Assembly (NCBI GenBank): GCA_032718475.1
Contig: JAUCBJ010000566.1
Coordinates: forward strand, 1 to 64,000
Source: Nemertoderma westbladi
Taxonomy: Eukaryota > Xenacoelomorpha > Nemertodermatida > Nemertodermatidae
Reading direction: 5' to 3'
Length of the DNA: 64,000 bases
The position numbers and the translations under genes were made by a program. The number at the start of each line of letters is the position of its first letter. The stretch's first letter is position 1. The notes below the pieces were generated by a model. That model saw only the letters and a program-made list of their open reading frames with translations, was not told where the DNA came from and did not search any database. Positions 28,963-39,859 of the stretch are shown in pieces.

Positions 28963-29640
28963 TTGATCCACTCATTCCTGGCATGTATTCGTGTATCGCA
29001 CCGTTTGATTGTTGTGGCCTGTCTGCTACTCTCAATGAAGTTCGATGAGTTAGTCTCTTCGATGCGCCCGCCTCTTCATGTAGCCTCGGCATATAATTTG
29101 AAGTCTTCGCCACTCCCCGCAACTTCAGTTAACTTGCCGTCGATTTCGCAGCTTCCCGAAATCCCGCTTGATTCCTTGATGAGTCCGCAGCTCACTACAC
29201 CCGTCGCGGTCGCCTCTGTAAAGCCTCTGATGAGTTCGCCGCTCCCTGCGGCCTCGATAAATACATCGATACTGTCAACAGGATCGACGCCGCCAGCGGC
29301 CCAGGTAATCTCTTCGTATATCTTCAACACTTTGGATCCGGAAGCCCCATCCTTCTCATTGGCTAATTCTCATATACCGGAGAACAAAGCAGAACAAAAG
29401 ATCAACGACATAATGGAGGACGGAACCCGTTTCAATATAAGATTCAAGGAGAAAGAAATACAGTCTATCGCCTCTTTTGTCGACAATGGTGCTTACAGTA
29501 GCAAGCCTATACCCGAGAGTTCCGATCTGTCTAATGAGAGCGTTATCTTGGATCCCTTTTCGCAAGTTAACTCCTATAATCCCAACAACCCAACTTCAAT
29601 ACAAGAACGAATAGCGCAATTCCTCTCTTCAAATGATTAA
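28963..29640 (+). pseudogene. N-terminal region of the Ulp1-SAP-RT element
   Basis: A 225-codon frame, Ser/Pro/Leu rich, with repeated MSSPLPAAS / LKSSPLPATS motifs, ending at a TAA just before the protease homology. The likely start is ATG 29035 (MKFDELVSSM). Its link to the protease downstream rests on position and strand. Confidence 0.45.
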
Positions 29641-29659
29641 AACCTAAAGTTAAGCTAAC

Positions 29660-30215
29660 AAAATCCGATGTAATTGATTTGGACTCTCTTAAGCCAGGAA
29701 CTTGGTTAAACAGCTCAATCATTGACGAGTTCCTAAGCATTTTAGATCATCACACTGCAAACACACAATGTGACGGGGCTACTTCTTCAGTATGATCAGC
29801 CTTAGGATCTTACATCAGTATGGACGAGTTTAACATGGTTTCAGCTGTAAAGATTAGCGCAAATCAATACCGAGCAGCCCAACACTACCTTAAAACCTGC
29901 TGCCCTACAACAACTGTCTACCTGCTAGCTCCTGAGTGGAAAAGCAATCACTTCACATTACATGCAGCTAACGTCAGAGACCGAGAGATGGTAACATATT
30001 GCTCTCTGGGAAACATTTACCCGACCTCAACTTCTTCGAAAATTTGCAATGTGCTGAACACGATCGATAATAACTCTCCAGCCAACCAGGGGAGGCTTCT
30101 CAATAGATGGCGTCCTATTACAGCCCAACCATTCGTCCCAATACAGTCAAACGGCTATGATTGCGGTATCTAATCCTGTCTCTATGGGTATCTTTTGGCT
30201 TATAAACAACAGGAT
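29660..30215 (+). pseudogene. Ulp1/C48 cysteine protease domain
   Basis: Contains the opening WLNSSIIDEFLSILDHH, the catalytic His in SNHFTLHAAN, and the Gln/Asp-Cys-Gly block QSNGYDCG followed by a stop where the copy has decayed. It is interrupted by a stop near 29790. Ulp1-like proteases in non-LTR elements are thought to process the polyprotein or act on host ubiquitin-like modifiers; for this copy that is only inference. Confidence 0.65.
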
Positions 30216-31439
30216 TAAGGCGCAATAATAGTCCAACTAGAGGAAAGCATCCCTATACCAGAGTGGATAAAAGTCGTAATTCCATAAAAATTCTTATCAA
30301 TCATTCCGTCTAGCCCACAAAAGGACGCAAATATAATCTCAGATCTAAATTTTATTACCGGTAATAATAACTCTAACAATTATTGTGACTTTATAGATAA
30401 CAAGTTCTCTGCTGATAATAACAGTAGTGTAATCTTTGTCCCCTCGTGCACCAGCCCCCAAGCCCTTTCCCAATGCCCAACCTCAACAATCCCTGCCGCC
30501 CTACCTTCCACGCCCCAGCAGCCACTCCCCCCACCTCCTACGCACCCACCCCACTCCCATGCCTCTCAAGACACAGCAGCCATCGTCCCTCCACCTGACC
30601 CCACGCCCAAGTCCGATTTTCTAACATCCATACATAATCTCAGTGGTCTAAGACTTTGTGACCTTAAGCCACTCCTCAAAGCCAGAGGTCTATCCACTAC
30701 TGGTAATAAGGCAACCCTCCTAGCTCGTCTCACCACTGCACTAATCTCCCCATCTAACCCTTCAACCCTTCCCATTCCCCCCTCCAAGGCTACAGACTCT
30801 AAACCCCGCCAGCAACACGCAAACCCTATCAAACCTGAACCCACCCCTACACAGCAGGACCTCTTCTCTTCACAAACAGCCTCGCCCCTTCCATCCATAG
30901 TATCCATCCTACAAGCTAATGTCCGCACACTCCATCACGTCCCAAAAGCAGCTAGGGATCTTTGGGCTGAGGCCGTCGGCAGAATCTGTGACTCCATAGC
31001 CAGGGATCCCATGAACCCAACCTCTTGGACCCATATCTTCCTCCTCCCCCCATGCACCCTAGCCAACCCCAAAAGAGCAGGTAGATCCCACTGAAAAGAT
31101 ACCGAGAAGTTAGTGAAAGCTAGACTCTGCAAATGGCTCAGTGGAGATATCAGCAGTTTATGGAAAGATATAATCAACGATTCCCAACGACTTGGCCCAA
31201 CTAAACACAAATCCACTAAACTTCCCAGTCCTGAATCAGTTAGATAATCTAATGCTCGTCGAGCCCGCCAGGCCATGGCCGACGGCCAGTACCGTAAGGC
31301 AGTTCAGGCCCTTGTTTCAGAGGGACTTGCACAGACTTCCGAAGAGACATACCAGGACATGCTCGGGAAGCACCCCCAAGCCCCCCCCCCTCTTCTTCCG
31401 ATTGGCCCAGTACCCCCACCAGCCCCCTTCCGCCCAGAC

Positions 31440-31705
31440 TACTACTAGTATCTGCATGCTGCATTGTAGCTGCATTTTTAAGAATGCTGTGCCGGCTTGT
31501 CGACAAAATTGCGCCGCCACAACTCCCTATCACCCATGACATTTACTAGATCATCCGCATCTTCAAGGCCAGTGTCCTTTACGATGCGTCTCAAGTAAGT
31601 CATGGGCTGTCCACCATGCTTATTCACTCCATGAGGCTGCCAAAGTACAAGATTATGCACTGGCTGGTCCTCACGGCAAAAGCAATGTCCTGCAAAGCGG
31701 AGCCC
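31440..31705 (-). pseudogene. RTE-like LINE tail inserted in Ulp1-SAP-RT element
   Basis: A minus-strand copy of the last ~75 codons (LRFAGHCFCREDQPVHNLVLW, NKHGGQPMTYLRRI, GDRELWRRNFVDKPAQHS), short UTR and a TAGTAG tail at the plus-strand left edge. The host element reads FRPD before and SEDIAKAIK after it, so it marks a clean insertion. Confidence 0.75.
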
Positions 31706-33572
31706 AGAGGACATTGCCAAGGCTATCAAGTCTTTTCCCCCTGGCTCAGTCCCTGGCCCTTTAAAGCTCTGCCCCAACCATCTGAAAGAAGCGATATCAG
31801 CCCCATCGCCAGCCAAGTCCAACCAGGCCCTTGCTGCTATTTGTGCCATTACAAACCAACCGCATGTCCTCAGGTCAGGTCCCGGCCTCGGTCCTCCCAT
31901 ACCTCTGTGGCGCATCTCTATTCCCTGAAAAGAAGAAAGGTGGTGGTCTCCGTCCCATCGCCGTGGGGGAAATCTTGAGGAGGCTAACCTCCAAATGTCA
32001 TGCAACCACAGTAAACCAGAACGCTTCCAACATCCTCACCCCCCTCCAGGTTGGTGTCAGTACCCCCATTGGCTGCGAGGCCATAATCTGAGCCGTCTCC
32101 TCAGCCCTCGAAGGCCATTCCATCCCAGCAGACAGCAAGTGGGTTCTTCTTGTTGACTTCAGCAACGCATTTAATTCCATCGGCAGCTCACAAATGTTTG
32201 CTGAAGTCAGGGAACACTTGCCCTCTCTTTCCGCATGGGTGGAGGCATGTTAAGGAATCCAGGCTGTCCTCTGGCTTGGTGACCAACTAATCTTCAGCTG
32301 CTCTGGCATCCAACAAGGTGATCCTTTGGGCCCCCTCCTTTTTGCCATAACTTTACACCCAGTGGCCAAGATTATTCGGGCCAAAGTCCCTTCTCTTAAT
32401 TTAATTAATGCCTGGTATTTGGACGATGGCTCACTGGTTGGATCCCCAGACGACTTGTCAAAAGCCTTAGCCATATTAGAACAGGAAGGCTACTTGAGAC
32501 ACCTTCAACTCAACCTAGCCAAATCCCAAGTCTTCATCCCCGCTGGCTCCTCAGTTCATTCGAATCCACTACCACCCTCCATTCCCATCCTCTCCAATGG
32601 TCTAACCCTACTTGGCTCCCCGAATGGTTGCTCTCAATACAGCGAGGAGACCATTATGCTAAGAGTGGCCAAAGTCCGCTCCATCACTGAACGCCTTCCT
32701 GACCGTCAGGATTCCCAGATGGAATCTACCCTTCTTCCATCATGCCTTTATTTACACAAAGTAGTCTTTGCCCTCCGTTGCTGTCCCCCCTCCATGATTT
32801 CGGACTCCTCGCTACAGTTCGATCTTGTCATGCGGGATACCCTCTCTGATCTTGTTGGGGGCTCTCTAAGTGACTGGTCGTACAACAAAGCTTGCCTTCC
32901 AGTCTCGATGGGTGGTCTGGGCCTTAGAACAGCCGTAAACCATTCCCTAGCCGCATATATTGCTTCTGTCTCCCAGTCAGAAACCCTGGTCATTGGAATC
33001 CTAGGCCACTCCCCAGGTAACCGCCACCTCCCCTCTGCACTGGCCTCCTTGTCCGAGCACGCCAATAAACCAGATTGGACCTCCTTGGAAGTCCAAGCTG
33101 CACAATCTGCAGCTCTGGCGCACCGGAGAGAAGTCCCTGGGTTGATTCCTGGCTCCCACAGCAGACCGGCAGATATCTTCCTCCCCAACTGGAGATGGGG
33201 ACATCCCATGGCCCTGGACGTAATGGTGATCTCACCGCTTCAATCCAGAACCATTAACTGCGCTGCGTCCACCCCAGGCTATGCCCTTACTGTTGCACGT
33301 GAATGTAAGCTAGCGCCCACCTCGATGAGTGCCGATCCTAGGGCGTGGGCTTCACCCCCCTGGCTCTTGAGGCACTTGGGGGCTGGGACTCCCACTGCAC
33401 CTCAATCATCTCCAAGATTGGGCGTCTGCAGAATCTCCGTCGCAGTATCCCTGCCAAAGAAGCCGTCAGGTATCTATTCCAGCGCCTGTCAGTGTGTCTG
33501 TGGTGAAGAAATGCTGCGATGTGGCTCCGTAGAAGCTCCAGCCTCCCTCCCCGGGTAGATGGCGTTATGTAA
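31706..33572 (+). pseudogene. RT and C-terminal domain of the Ulp1-SAP-RT element
   Basis: The RT palm carries YLDDGS, the same LDDG variant as FLDDGT in the intact element at 2637-6683. A stop at about 32250 sits between the two catalytic motifs. From 32326 the frame is open for 410 codons through the thumb and into the C-terminal RPADIFLPNW ... ALDVMVISPL block, which resembles the RPDG ... WDATCVDTF nuclease-like block of the other element. A late frameshift (about 33370) means the real C-terminus is read in another frame and ends at 33572. Confidence 0.7.
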
Positions 33573-33716
33573 GCGCTTTCTTCCCCTAGGCAAAATTTAT
33601 TTTCCGAGTGCAATTTTGTGTTTTATTTTCATTTAATATAATATTTTGTCATAACGCAAAAAAAAACTAGACTAAATGTATACCTATTTGCCATAATATA
33701 TTATACTGTAACTTAC

Positions 33717-33839
33717 CACAGTCAATCCCATTTCCAAAGTAACCAGTATTACACTGACATGTAAAACTCCCAACGGTATTTGTGCACTCAGCATTTACAT
33801 TACAGTTGTTTTCGTTGGTATTAGCGCATTCATTGTAGT
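33717..33839 (-). CDS. calcium-binding EGF-like exon 3
   Basis: Acceptor AG at 33841-33840, donor GTAAGT from 33716; 123 bp, phase 1 at both ends. It encodes DYNECANTNENNC ... CNTGYFGNGIDC with six cysteines and the D-x-N-E calcium-binding start of cbEGF domains. It is nearly identical to the two exons upstream at 35.4 and 35.8 kb. Confidence 0.85.
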
Positions 33840-33861
33840 CTGAAACAGTAATTTATATTAA

Positions 33862-35245
33862 CCCTATTAGTACCGGGCTATAAAATGTTGTACAAATACC
33901 AGGGTCATCCCTCTAAAATCTACAAATTTTTACAAAAAGGTCTGATTTTTTGTTTGTATGTAGGTATCAGTAGTCTGGATCCGACTGAAAAAAAAATTTC
34001 GAAAAAATGTACTGGGGTGGTTATATTGCAGCACCAAAATTACAAGTAGTGCACAATTTTCACTAATTTTGAAAGTTCCATTTTTTGGCTAAGTGTTTTT
34101 CAATACAGGTTTTCTGGGGCGCAAAATACATTTCAAAATATTTATAAATGTTATGATTACTATAAATGGCTGTTTAGTCCTCTCAGCGTAGGAAAAAATG
34201 AAAAAAACAAGTAACCAGCAATTTTCAGTTAGAACACAACATTTTTAATTCACTTATACGATGCTAAAAATTCACATTTAAATGTTTTCTAGGGCGCTGA
34301 TTCTAATGGAATACATTTATAATATGCTAAATCATTGCTACCTTTATTTCTCGGCGTAATTTGGCAAATATTGGTGCTAGCACCAAATTTCGTACCCATC
34401 ACCAAAAAGTACAGGTCTGCGATGTCCAGTGCTGTTTTTATTGATTCCATCGGATTCAGAACCCTCATAAACCCGTATAACGCAAGAAACAAGATGATAC
34501 TATCTAACTGATCAATTTGCTTATTTTTCAAAATTTGGTGCTGGCACAACAATATTCACCCACCGGCGAAAAATACAAGTTTGTAAACTCTTATGAAATT
34601 TTTACTGATTCCATTGAATTCAGAACCCTCACAAACCCGTATAACGCAAGAAACAAGATGACACAATCAATTGATATATATGATGGTTTTCAAAATTTGG
34701 TGCTAGCACCACATTTTGCACCCACTTCCGAAAAGTACAAGTTTGAGATGTCTAGTTAGATAATTATATATTCCATTGAATTCAGAACAGCCATGAACCT
34801 CTAAAACGCAAGAAATAAATTGTCACACGCAATTTTATCTATTGAATGGATTTTCAAAATTTCGTGCTAGCACCAAAATTTGGCACCCCCGAAAAAAGCA
34901 AGTTTGAAATTTCTAAATCAATTTATATGAATTCCATCCAATTGATAACACCAAAAAACCGGTGTAAATCAAAAATAGAGATGTTACAATTCATATTTAA
35001 TGAAATTTAATTTTCAAAAAACGTCTCAAAAAAAAAGTGCCAAAAGTAGGGTTAAAAAATGGTGCTATAACTCGAAAACTATCCAATATTTTTGAAAACA
35101 GTTCTCACTACTAGGAAGACAATAGATTTTTAGGAAAATTCATAAAATTTAAGATTCCCAACTGCGTTTGTTTCAGAATTATAATAAAAAAACCACGGGG
35201 AAGGGTCATATTGACCCCCCCCCCCCCCCCCCGGGTTTAAGAGGG
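33862..35245. mobile_element. TTAA-flanked element with about 165-bp internal repeats, copy 1
   Basis: 1384 bp between TTAA at 33858-33861 and 35246-35249. It starts CCCTATTAGTACCGGG and ends CCCGGGTTTAAGAGGG, imperfect inverted ends as in piggyBac-type elements. From about 34365 to 35000 it holds about four tandem units of roughly 163 bp, each with the palindrome GGTGCTAGCACC. A run of C sits next to the right end. There is no transposase ORF. It lies in the intron upstream of EGF exon 3, in opposite orientation to copy 2 at 45910-47462. Confidence 0.8.
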
Positions 35246-35352
35246 TTAAGTTTGACAAGAATTAATGGCATAGGACTATACTGCTATATAGTACTGTATG
35301 TGTTGTGATCCAATTACTTTCCAGTATGAATGAATGATATGATACAACTTAC

Positions 35353-35475
35353 CACAATCAATTCCATCACCAACGTAACCAGTATTACACTGACATGTAA
35401 AACTCCCAATAGTGTTTGTGCACTCAGCATTTACATTACAGTTGTTTTCGTTTGTATCAGCGCATTCATTGTAAT
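35353..35475 (-). CDS. calcium-binding EGF-like exon 2
   Basis: Acceptor AG at 35477-35476, donor GTAAGT from 35352; 123 bp, phase 1-1. It encodes DYNECADTNENNC ... CNTGYVGDGIDC. Flanking intron bases on both sides match those of exon 3 and exon 1, so exon and intron edges were duplicated together. Confidence 0.85.
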
Positions 35476-35497
35476 CTGAAACAGTAATTTATATTAA

Positions 35498-35580
35498 CCC
35501 TATTACCACTGTGGTGTTTAGTCCATTAGCAGCACTGGCGGGGGGTTGATTTCCCCCCCCCCCCCCCCCCCCATTGTATT
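35498..35580. mobile_element. possible TTAA-element relic
   Basis: After TTAA at 35494-35497 comes CCCTATTACCACTGTGG, then GGCGGGGGGTTGATTTCC and a long run of C. This resembles the ends of the TTAA elements nearby, but no matching right end was found. It may be an internally deleted or related copy. Confidence 0.35.
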
Positions 35581-35730
35581 TTAGTAATCGTCGAATGAAA
35601 TCCTACAAAATTTGGGCTGTAGGTGAAAAAATTATCGTAGAACACTTCCAAACCTTAAAAAAGTTAAATTTCGTAAGCTGAGTATCATAATGGATGAAGA
35701 ATAATGAATGATTGATATGATACAACTTAC

Positions 35731-35853
35731 CACAATCAATTCCATCACCACCATAACCAGCATTACACTGACATGTAAAACTCCCAATAGTGTTTGTGCA
35801 ATCAGCATTTACATTACAGTTGTTTTCGTTTGTATCAGCACATTCATTGTAGT
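35731..35853 (-). CDS. calcium-binding EGF-like exon 1
   Basis: Acceptor AG at 35855-35854 (preceded by a pyrimidine tract), donor GTAAGT from 35730; 123 bp, phase 1-1. It encodes DYNECADTNENNC ... CNAGYGGDGIDC. Further 5' exons of this minus-strand gene were not found before the retroelement block starts at about 36 kb. Confidence 0.85.
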
Positions 35854-35924
35854 CTGAAAAATAACTTTGCATGCACTTACAAGAACATAAATACAAATCG
35901 ATCACCAGCTTTTATATCTATAAT

Positions 35925-36090
35925 TGGCCTGCTGTATTGAAACTGCACATTGAGATGCTGGCTTAACAAAAAATATTTTGCCACCACCATGCAATCCACA
36001 ATTGGCAAGCCCAATGCAGCGTGCATTAAGAATGCTATGCCGGCTCATCAGCAAAGTTGCACCGGCACAACTCCCTGTGGCGGTTTTACC
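35925..36090 (-). pseudogene. diverged RTE-like LINE tail
   Basis: Patchy match to the family's 3' end (AAGAATGCTATGCCGGCTCA, then AAAGTTGCACCGGCACAACT). It is more diverged than the other copies and lacks a clear (TAG)n tail. Confidence 0.45.
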
Positions 36091-36740
36091 CTGGGTTTAT
36101 CCATAGTTTTATGTTTAGATTTCATTAATTTTGAAAAGTTAAATCATCTCTTAAAAAACAGGCATATTATCAAACATTCTTGCAGGGTATACGAATTCAC
36201 ACAATACATGGCAAAGTATAGATATATACTCAGAAAAAATACACATACTGCCATACTGCTGTACCGGTACTTGGGCTTGAACCTACTAATGATTGTAATA
36301 TATACACTATACACTATACATACAGGTCACTCACTATATTTACCATGGCCTACTATATATATAGGCTATAATATCATTTCTTATTAAATATAAATCAAAA
36401 CTACTAAATGTATTTATAATATATGACACTCCCATCGTAGTTTCAAAGACTTATTTGAAACTAATAATTATAAAGTGCACAAAATTATTTAATTGCACAA
36501 TATGCCTACTACTAAATACACATTCAAATAGCTCAAAAAAATACATTTCACAAAAATATTTATGTCAAAACAATATATATTTAATAATTTTTTAATTATT
36601 TAATACTTTTAATTTAAAAAAATTAATAAAAATTTCATTAATTAACCGCGTTTTCAAGGAAATTTTACTTTAATTTCCGTCGTTTAATTCGAGCGGTAAG
36701 TTGGCATTTTGCGCTTACTAAGGAATTAGCTTCCTTTTTA
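36091..36740. other. AT-rich non-coding stretch
   Basis: No gene or clear repeat seen. Long AT-only runs occur at 36560-36640. Confidence 0.35.
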
Positions 36741-37071
36741 TTGGTGCTATCGATAGCCGCGATGAACGAACTTTACCGTCGTTTGAAAGACGGATTTCGA
36801 CGGAAAGCGACACATTTTCCACATACATCTTGGTAACCGTTCTGAATGTAATATGCACACATCTCCCACCTTTGGAAAATCGGCGTTCACGCATTTATTT
36901 GTTTGTTTGTGTTGAGAGCGTAATACTCTCACATATTCAGTTCGCTAACGCGATAATTATTTGCACAATTTCCTGATATCTAACACGGTTAACTAAGTCT
37001 GTGCGTGATGTCAGTGGAATGTGCATTGTGCAATCAAACTGATGCGTCAGGCAATGTAGAGAGTCAGGTTC
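36741..37071 (-). pseudogene. old BEL/Pao integrase C-terminus (left half of split target)
   Basis: The minus strand from 37071 continues the BEL integrase text broken off at 54710 (a LSTLPDA-like block after FLIG), then at 36932-36747 shows FPKVGDVCILHSERLPRCMWKM, the C-terminal module (DUF5641-like) of BEL integrases. Stops and shifts show it is an old copy. The 5 bp at 37067-37071 (GGTTC) are the duplicated target of the LTR element. Confidence 0.7.
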
Positions 37072-38252
37072 TGTTCGCGCTTTCAGACCTTTAGCAGTTT
37101 AACCTGCCAAATTGGGATGTCTTCTAGATAATAGATAGTCTTTAGCCTATGACGAGTATTTGATACACTACCATTAGCCGAAGCCAGTCTATGCGCGATC
37201 ATTCACCCGCTGGATATACCCGGGAGACTGGATTCGGAAGCCTAACCGTATTGCGGTGTAGGCCTACCGTATTATTCGACTGATCGTAATATATAATCTC
37301 TGACAAATATTATTCACTTTCGGGAAATATTAACAGTTCCTTTAGGACGTGGCGCTCTAAATATGTAAACAGAGTTATGACTTAAACTAGACACAACGGG
37401 AAGGCTATAGATTCACGTATATGGCGCATTCTTTAGGAGATGCTTTGTTATCAGTCACAATCCTACACAATACTGCACAATGCTGCACACCGATCTGCCG
37501 ACCTTCACTAATTTTAGTCACATACAAAGAGAACAACAACCAATACATGTAGTGCCTATGAAATAGCATTAGATTCACTTCAAAACCACTTTAATGTATG
37601 TCGCAATCGTTATATGTAACCGGTCTCTCTTACCTTCAGTATATCAAGAAGATTGAGGGTTTGAAATTATTTATTGGTATTCCAAATATAATAATATTCC
37701 ATCAACAGATATAATGAATAACCGACAGTAAATAGCAGTAAAATGTTAAGGTATAAATTGTTATGATATGTAAGATATGTGAGGTTTGTTAAGTTATGAT
37801 AACAGATACACATTCTATAATTAAGCCTACTAATGTTGGGCTAAAGACTGAAAACATAGAGATTCCAAAAGCCGGTCTTCTGGGCTCAGGACAAAATGTA
37901 AACATTGACCCATAATGCATTGGCGATTTCCCGGAGGTTTCTGTACAAAAAGCAGGAGAATCGCCCTGATTGGTTGACCGAACAAAGAAACATCAGAGAA
38001 CAAGGAAAAAGCTACACGTGACCAGCTCAGCTGTTAGCTGTCGTCATAGTAACTACACTGTTTCAAGAGGATCCAGCGCATTGCGTCATAGAATTGCTAA
38101 TTATGTCTGCTAAAGTACACATACAGAAGAAATGGCTTTTATGTCCTCTAAAAACACCAGTACAGTAAGGACACGGCCCTTTTTGCCTGTTAAACCAACT
38201 ACAGAGTACTTTGCGGGGAAAATAACCGGATAATTCCGCAAAAGCTTTTACA
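37072..38252 (-). repeat. 3' LTR of the BEL-type element
   Basis: 1181 bp, direct repeat of 53521-54709. The minus strand starts TGTAAAAGCTTTTGC and ends GCGCGAACA. By eye there are about 15-20 differences between the two LTRs, including an 8-bp indel near 37480, so they diverged little since insertion. Confidence 0.9.
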
Positions 38253-38776
38253 CCGCTCCCAGAAAATGGGATTTAAGTCCATAAAATATAACAAATCACA
38301 GTTTCTAAAATATAAAAATACTCTAAACAGTTAGTCTTTTTTACGCAGACGGCGTTTACGCAGTTTTTTGAGGCTAGCAAGAGTCCTTTTCTCTTTGGGG
38401 CGAGCCACTTTACTAGGAGGGCTGTAACTCCTGGGTGAAGGGTGCAATACAATTGCATCAGAAGGTTTAGGGTTACGGTCGATGTCTCGTCCATTTCAAT
38501 ATGCTTCTCCTCGAGCTGATTTTCCTCCGCTTATCGTTGGATGCGTTCGTCCAAAACTCTTGCAGAGAATAGGGTTGTCCAAGTTCGATATCTTCTTAGA
38601 GATTCTGGATTTCTTGATCGAACTGAGATAAAGTTAATTCGTCTACCGCTTGGACTTGCTGCTGCAATTTACGTTTCTCTAAACAATTGTAGGTTCATTT
38701 TCCGATCTTTTGACGAATAGTGTCCAACGCGTTTTGTACAACTCTCTCCACCGCCTCGGTGACAGGTTGTATCGGG

Positions 38777-39853
38777 TTAAACAGGGACGATGATACGGTT
38801 GAATGACGATATTATATGTCCGCGTCCCAATCCGACTAGGTAAGATGGGCGAATATTTAGGGAGCCCACAACCGGAGTGCCACCGACTAACTGTTCGGGT
38901 AACACTAGATCTTTGAACAGTGAGGACAGCTCGGGAGGATCCGTGATACTATTAGGATCAAGAGTCTGAGGTCTAACTAGGGAATGAGGAGGTCTGACCG
39001 AGTATTCCGGAACTCTGATCATAGGTTTATTCAAGGATCGTTTGAGCCGAGCGACCGTAGGTGATACGTCGAACAGGTTTCGCTCGAAACTCCCATAAGT
39101 ATATCGTGTAAAACTGTGTTTAGCGCAACGTCTCCGCGGATGTTTATGCCTTTCCGTTTGCTGATTGGGTCTAGGGCATTCGTCGCAATAATACCAAAGA
39201 CGCACGTCCTGCAGGGGAAACGCGGGTGATCGTTCTCCAGTTTTACAATATTCCTCCATCTGTTCGAAGCTATCTGGGACGACAGGTAGCGGTCGATCGG
39301 CGGTAAGATACATCATAGTGAAATAGAGTCGTTTGAGTTCTATCATAGGATCATGATGTATACCTTGAGGATATCGAGTTTCGAGATTTTGTTGGCTGGC
39401 AATATTGAGATATGTCTCTCTCAGGAATTCCAGATAATCGTTGAAGTCGCTGCGTTTATCCGGCTCTTCAACGTCTTCCCTTTCGAGTCTGTTTCGAATA
39501 GAGTTCTCGTGTTCTATTCTCGGTTTATCGTTCCGACTCCGCTGGGTATGATATTTAAATAAAACCATTTCCCTTTCGGTGTCTACATCGTCCGTATCGT
39601 GTAAATCGATAGGATGGCCAGTAGTTAAGAAGTCCATATACGTACCATTACGATGCATATAGCGAGCGGTGAACTTTCTATAATCCAATTCACGCGTAAG
39701 TTGCTCCGGGGACATTGGCGGTTCGATATAACGACCATCATCCTCCGTAGTAGTTGGACCAGCGTCGCCGCGTATCAAGCTATCGACAAACGCTTGTAAA
39801 GGTAGAGTATATCGCTCCCTGATACCAAGATCGTCTTCTATCAACTCAGTCAT
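38777..39853 (-). CDS. unrecognised 358-aa protein in env position of the LTR element
   Basis: A continuous frame between pol and the 3' LTR. It is very rich in charged residues (many Arg, Asp and Glu), with no signal peptide and no membrane segment, so it is not a typical envelope. The middle holds HDPMIELKRLYF, ADRPLPVVPDSFEQM and WYYCDECPRP, then RRRCAKH, a possible CxxC...CxxH zinc site. The C-terminus reads PTVARLKRSLNKPMIRVPEY. A homologous fragment lies at 8361-8623, so the central domain is conserved across at least two elements. Beyond the stop at 38777 a shifted frame (to about 38690) continues with a helix-forming ERVVQNALDTIRQK stretch, so the protein may originally have been longer. 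The start codon is the ATG at 39853. Function unknown; not assigned to any family I know. Confidence 0.6.
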   Translation of the reverse strand: MTELIEDDLGIRERYTLPLQAFVDSLIRGDAGPTTTEDDGRYIEPPMSPEQLTRELDYRKFTARYMHRNGTYMDFLTTGHPIDLHDTDDVDTEREMVLFKYHTQRSRNDKPRIEHENSIRNRLEREDVEEPDKRSDFNDYLEFLRETYLNIASQQNLETRYPQGIHHDPMIELKRLYFTMMYLTADRPLPVVPDSFEQMEEYCKTGERSPAFPLQDVRLWYYCDECPRPNQQTERHKHPRRRCAKHSFTRYTYGSFERNLFDVSPTVARLKRSLNKPMIRVPEYSVRPPHSLVRPQTLDPNSITDPPELSSLFKDLVLPEQLVGGTPVVGSLNIRPSYLVGLGRGHIISSFNRIIVPV

Positions 39854-39859
39854 ATCTGC

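Larger units (their letters stand above)
28963..33572 (+). mobile_element. second Ulp1-type non-LTR element (Ulp1-SAP-RT), decayed
   Basis: Pieces in order on the plus strand: an N-terminal Ser/Pro-rich region (ATG at 29035, to 29640); a Ulp1 protease (about 29670-30215) with WLNSSIIDEFLSIL, HFTLHAAN and QSNGYDCG; a Pro-rich linker; a SAP motif (about 30635-30740, LRLCDLKPLLKARGLSTTGN); RT from about 31705 with EDIAKAIKSFPP, LVDFSNAFNSI (about 32146-32180), IQQGDPLGPLLFA and WYLDDGS (about 32412-32430); and a C-terminal region with RPADIFLPNW ... ALDVMVISPL and RYLFQRLSVCLW. Stops and frameshifts are scattered through it, and an RTE tail is inserted at 31440-31705. The family is related to, but clearly distinct from, the intact element at 2637-6683, which has a PHD finger where this one has SAP. 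Confidence 0.7.
25309..33716 (-). other. putative 8.4-kb intron of EGF-fucolectin gene
   Basis: If the EGF and fucolectin exons belong to one gene, this interval is an intron. It is filled with a MITE, an RTE fragment, a foldback, a minisatellite and a complete decayed Ulp1-RT element on the opposite strand. Further host exons inside it were not found, but short ones could be missed. Confidence 0.4.

Noticed and set aside
38777-39853. The env-position ORF as a viral envelope
   Set aside because: No signal peptide, no membrane anchor, no furin-like site or Cys pattern of known envelopes; composition is soluble and highly charged.
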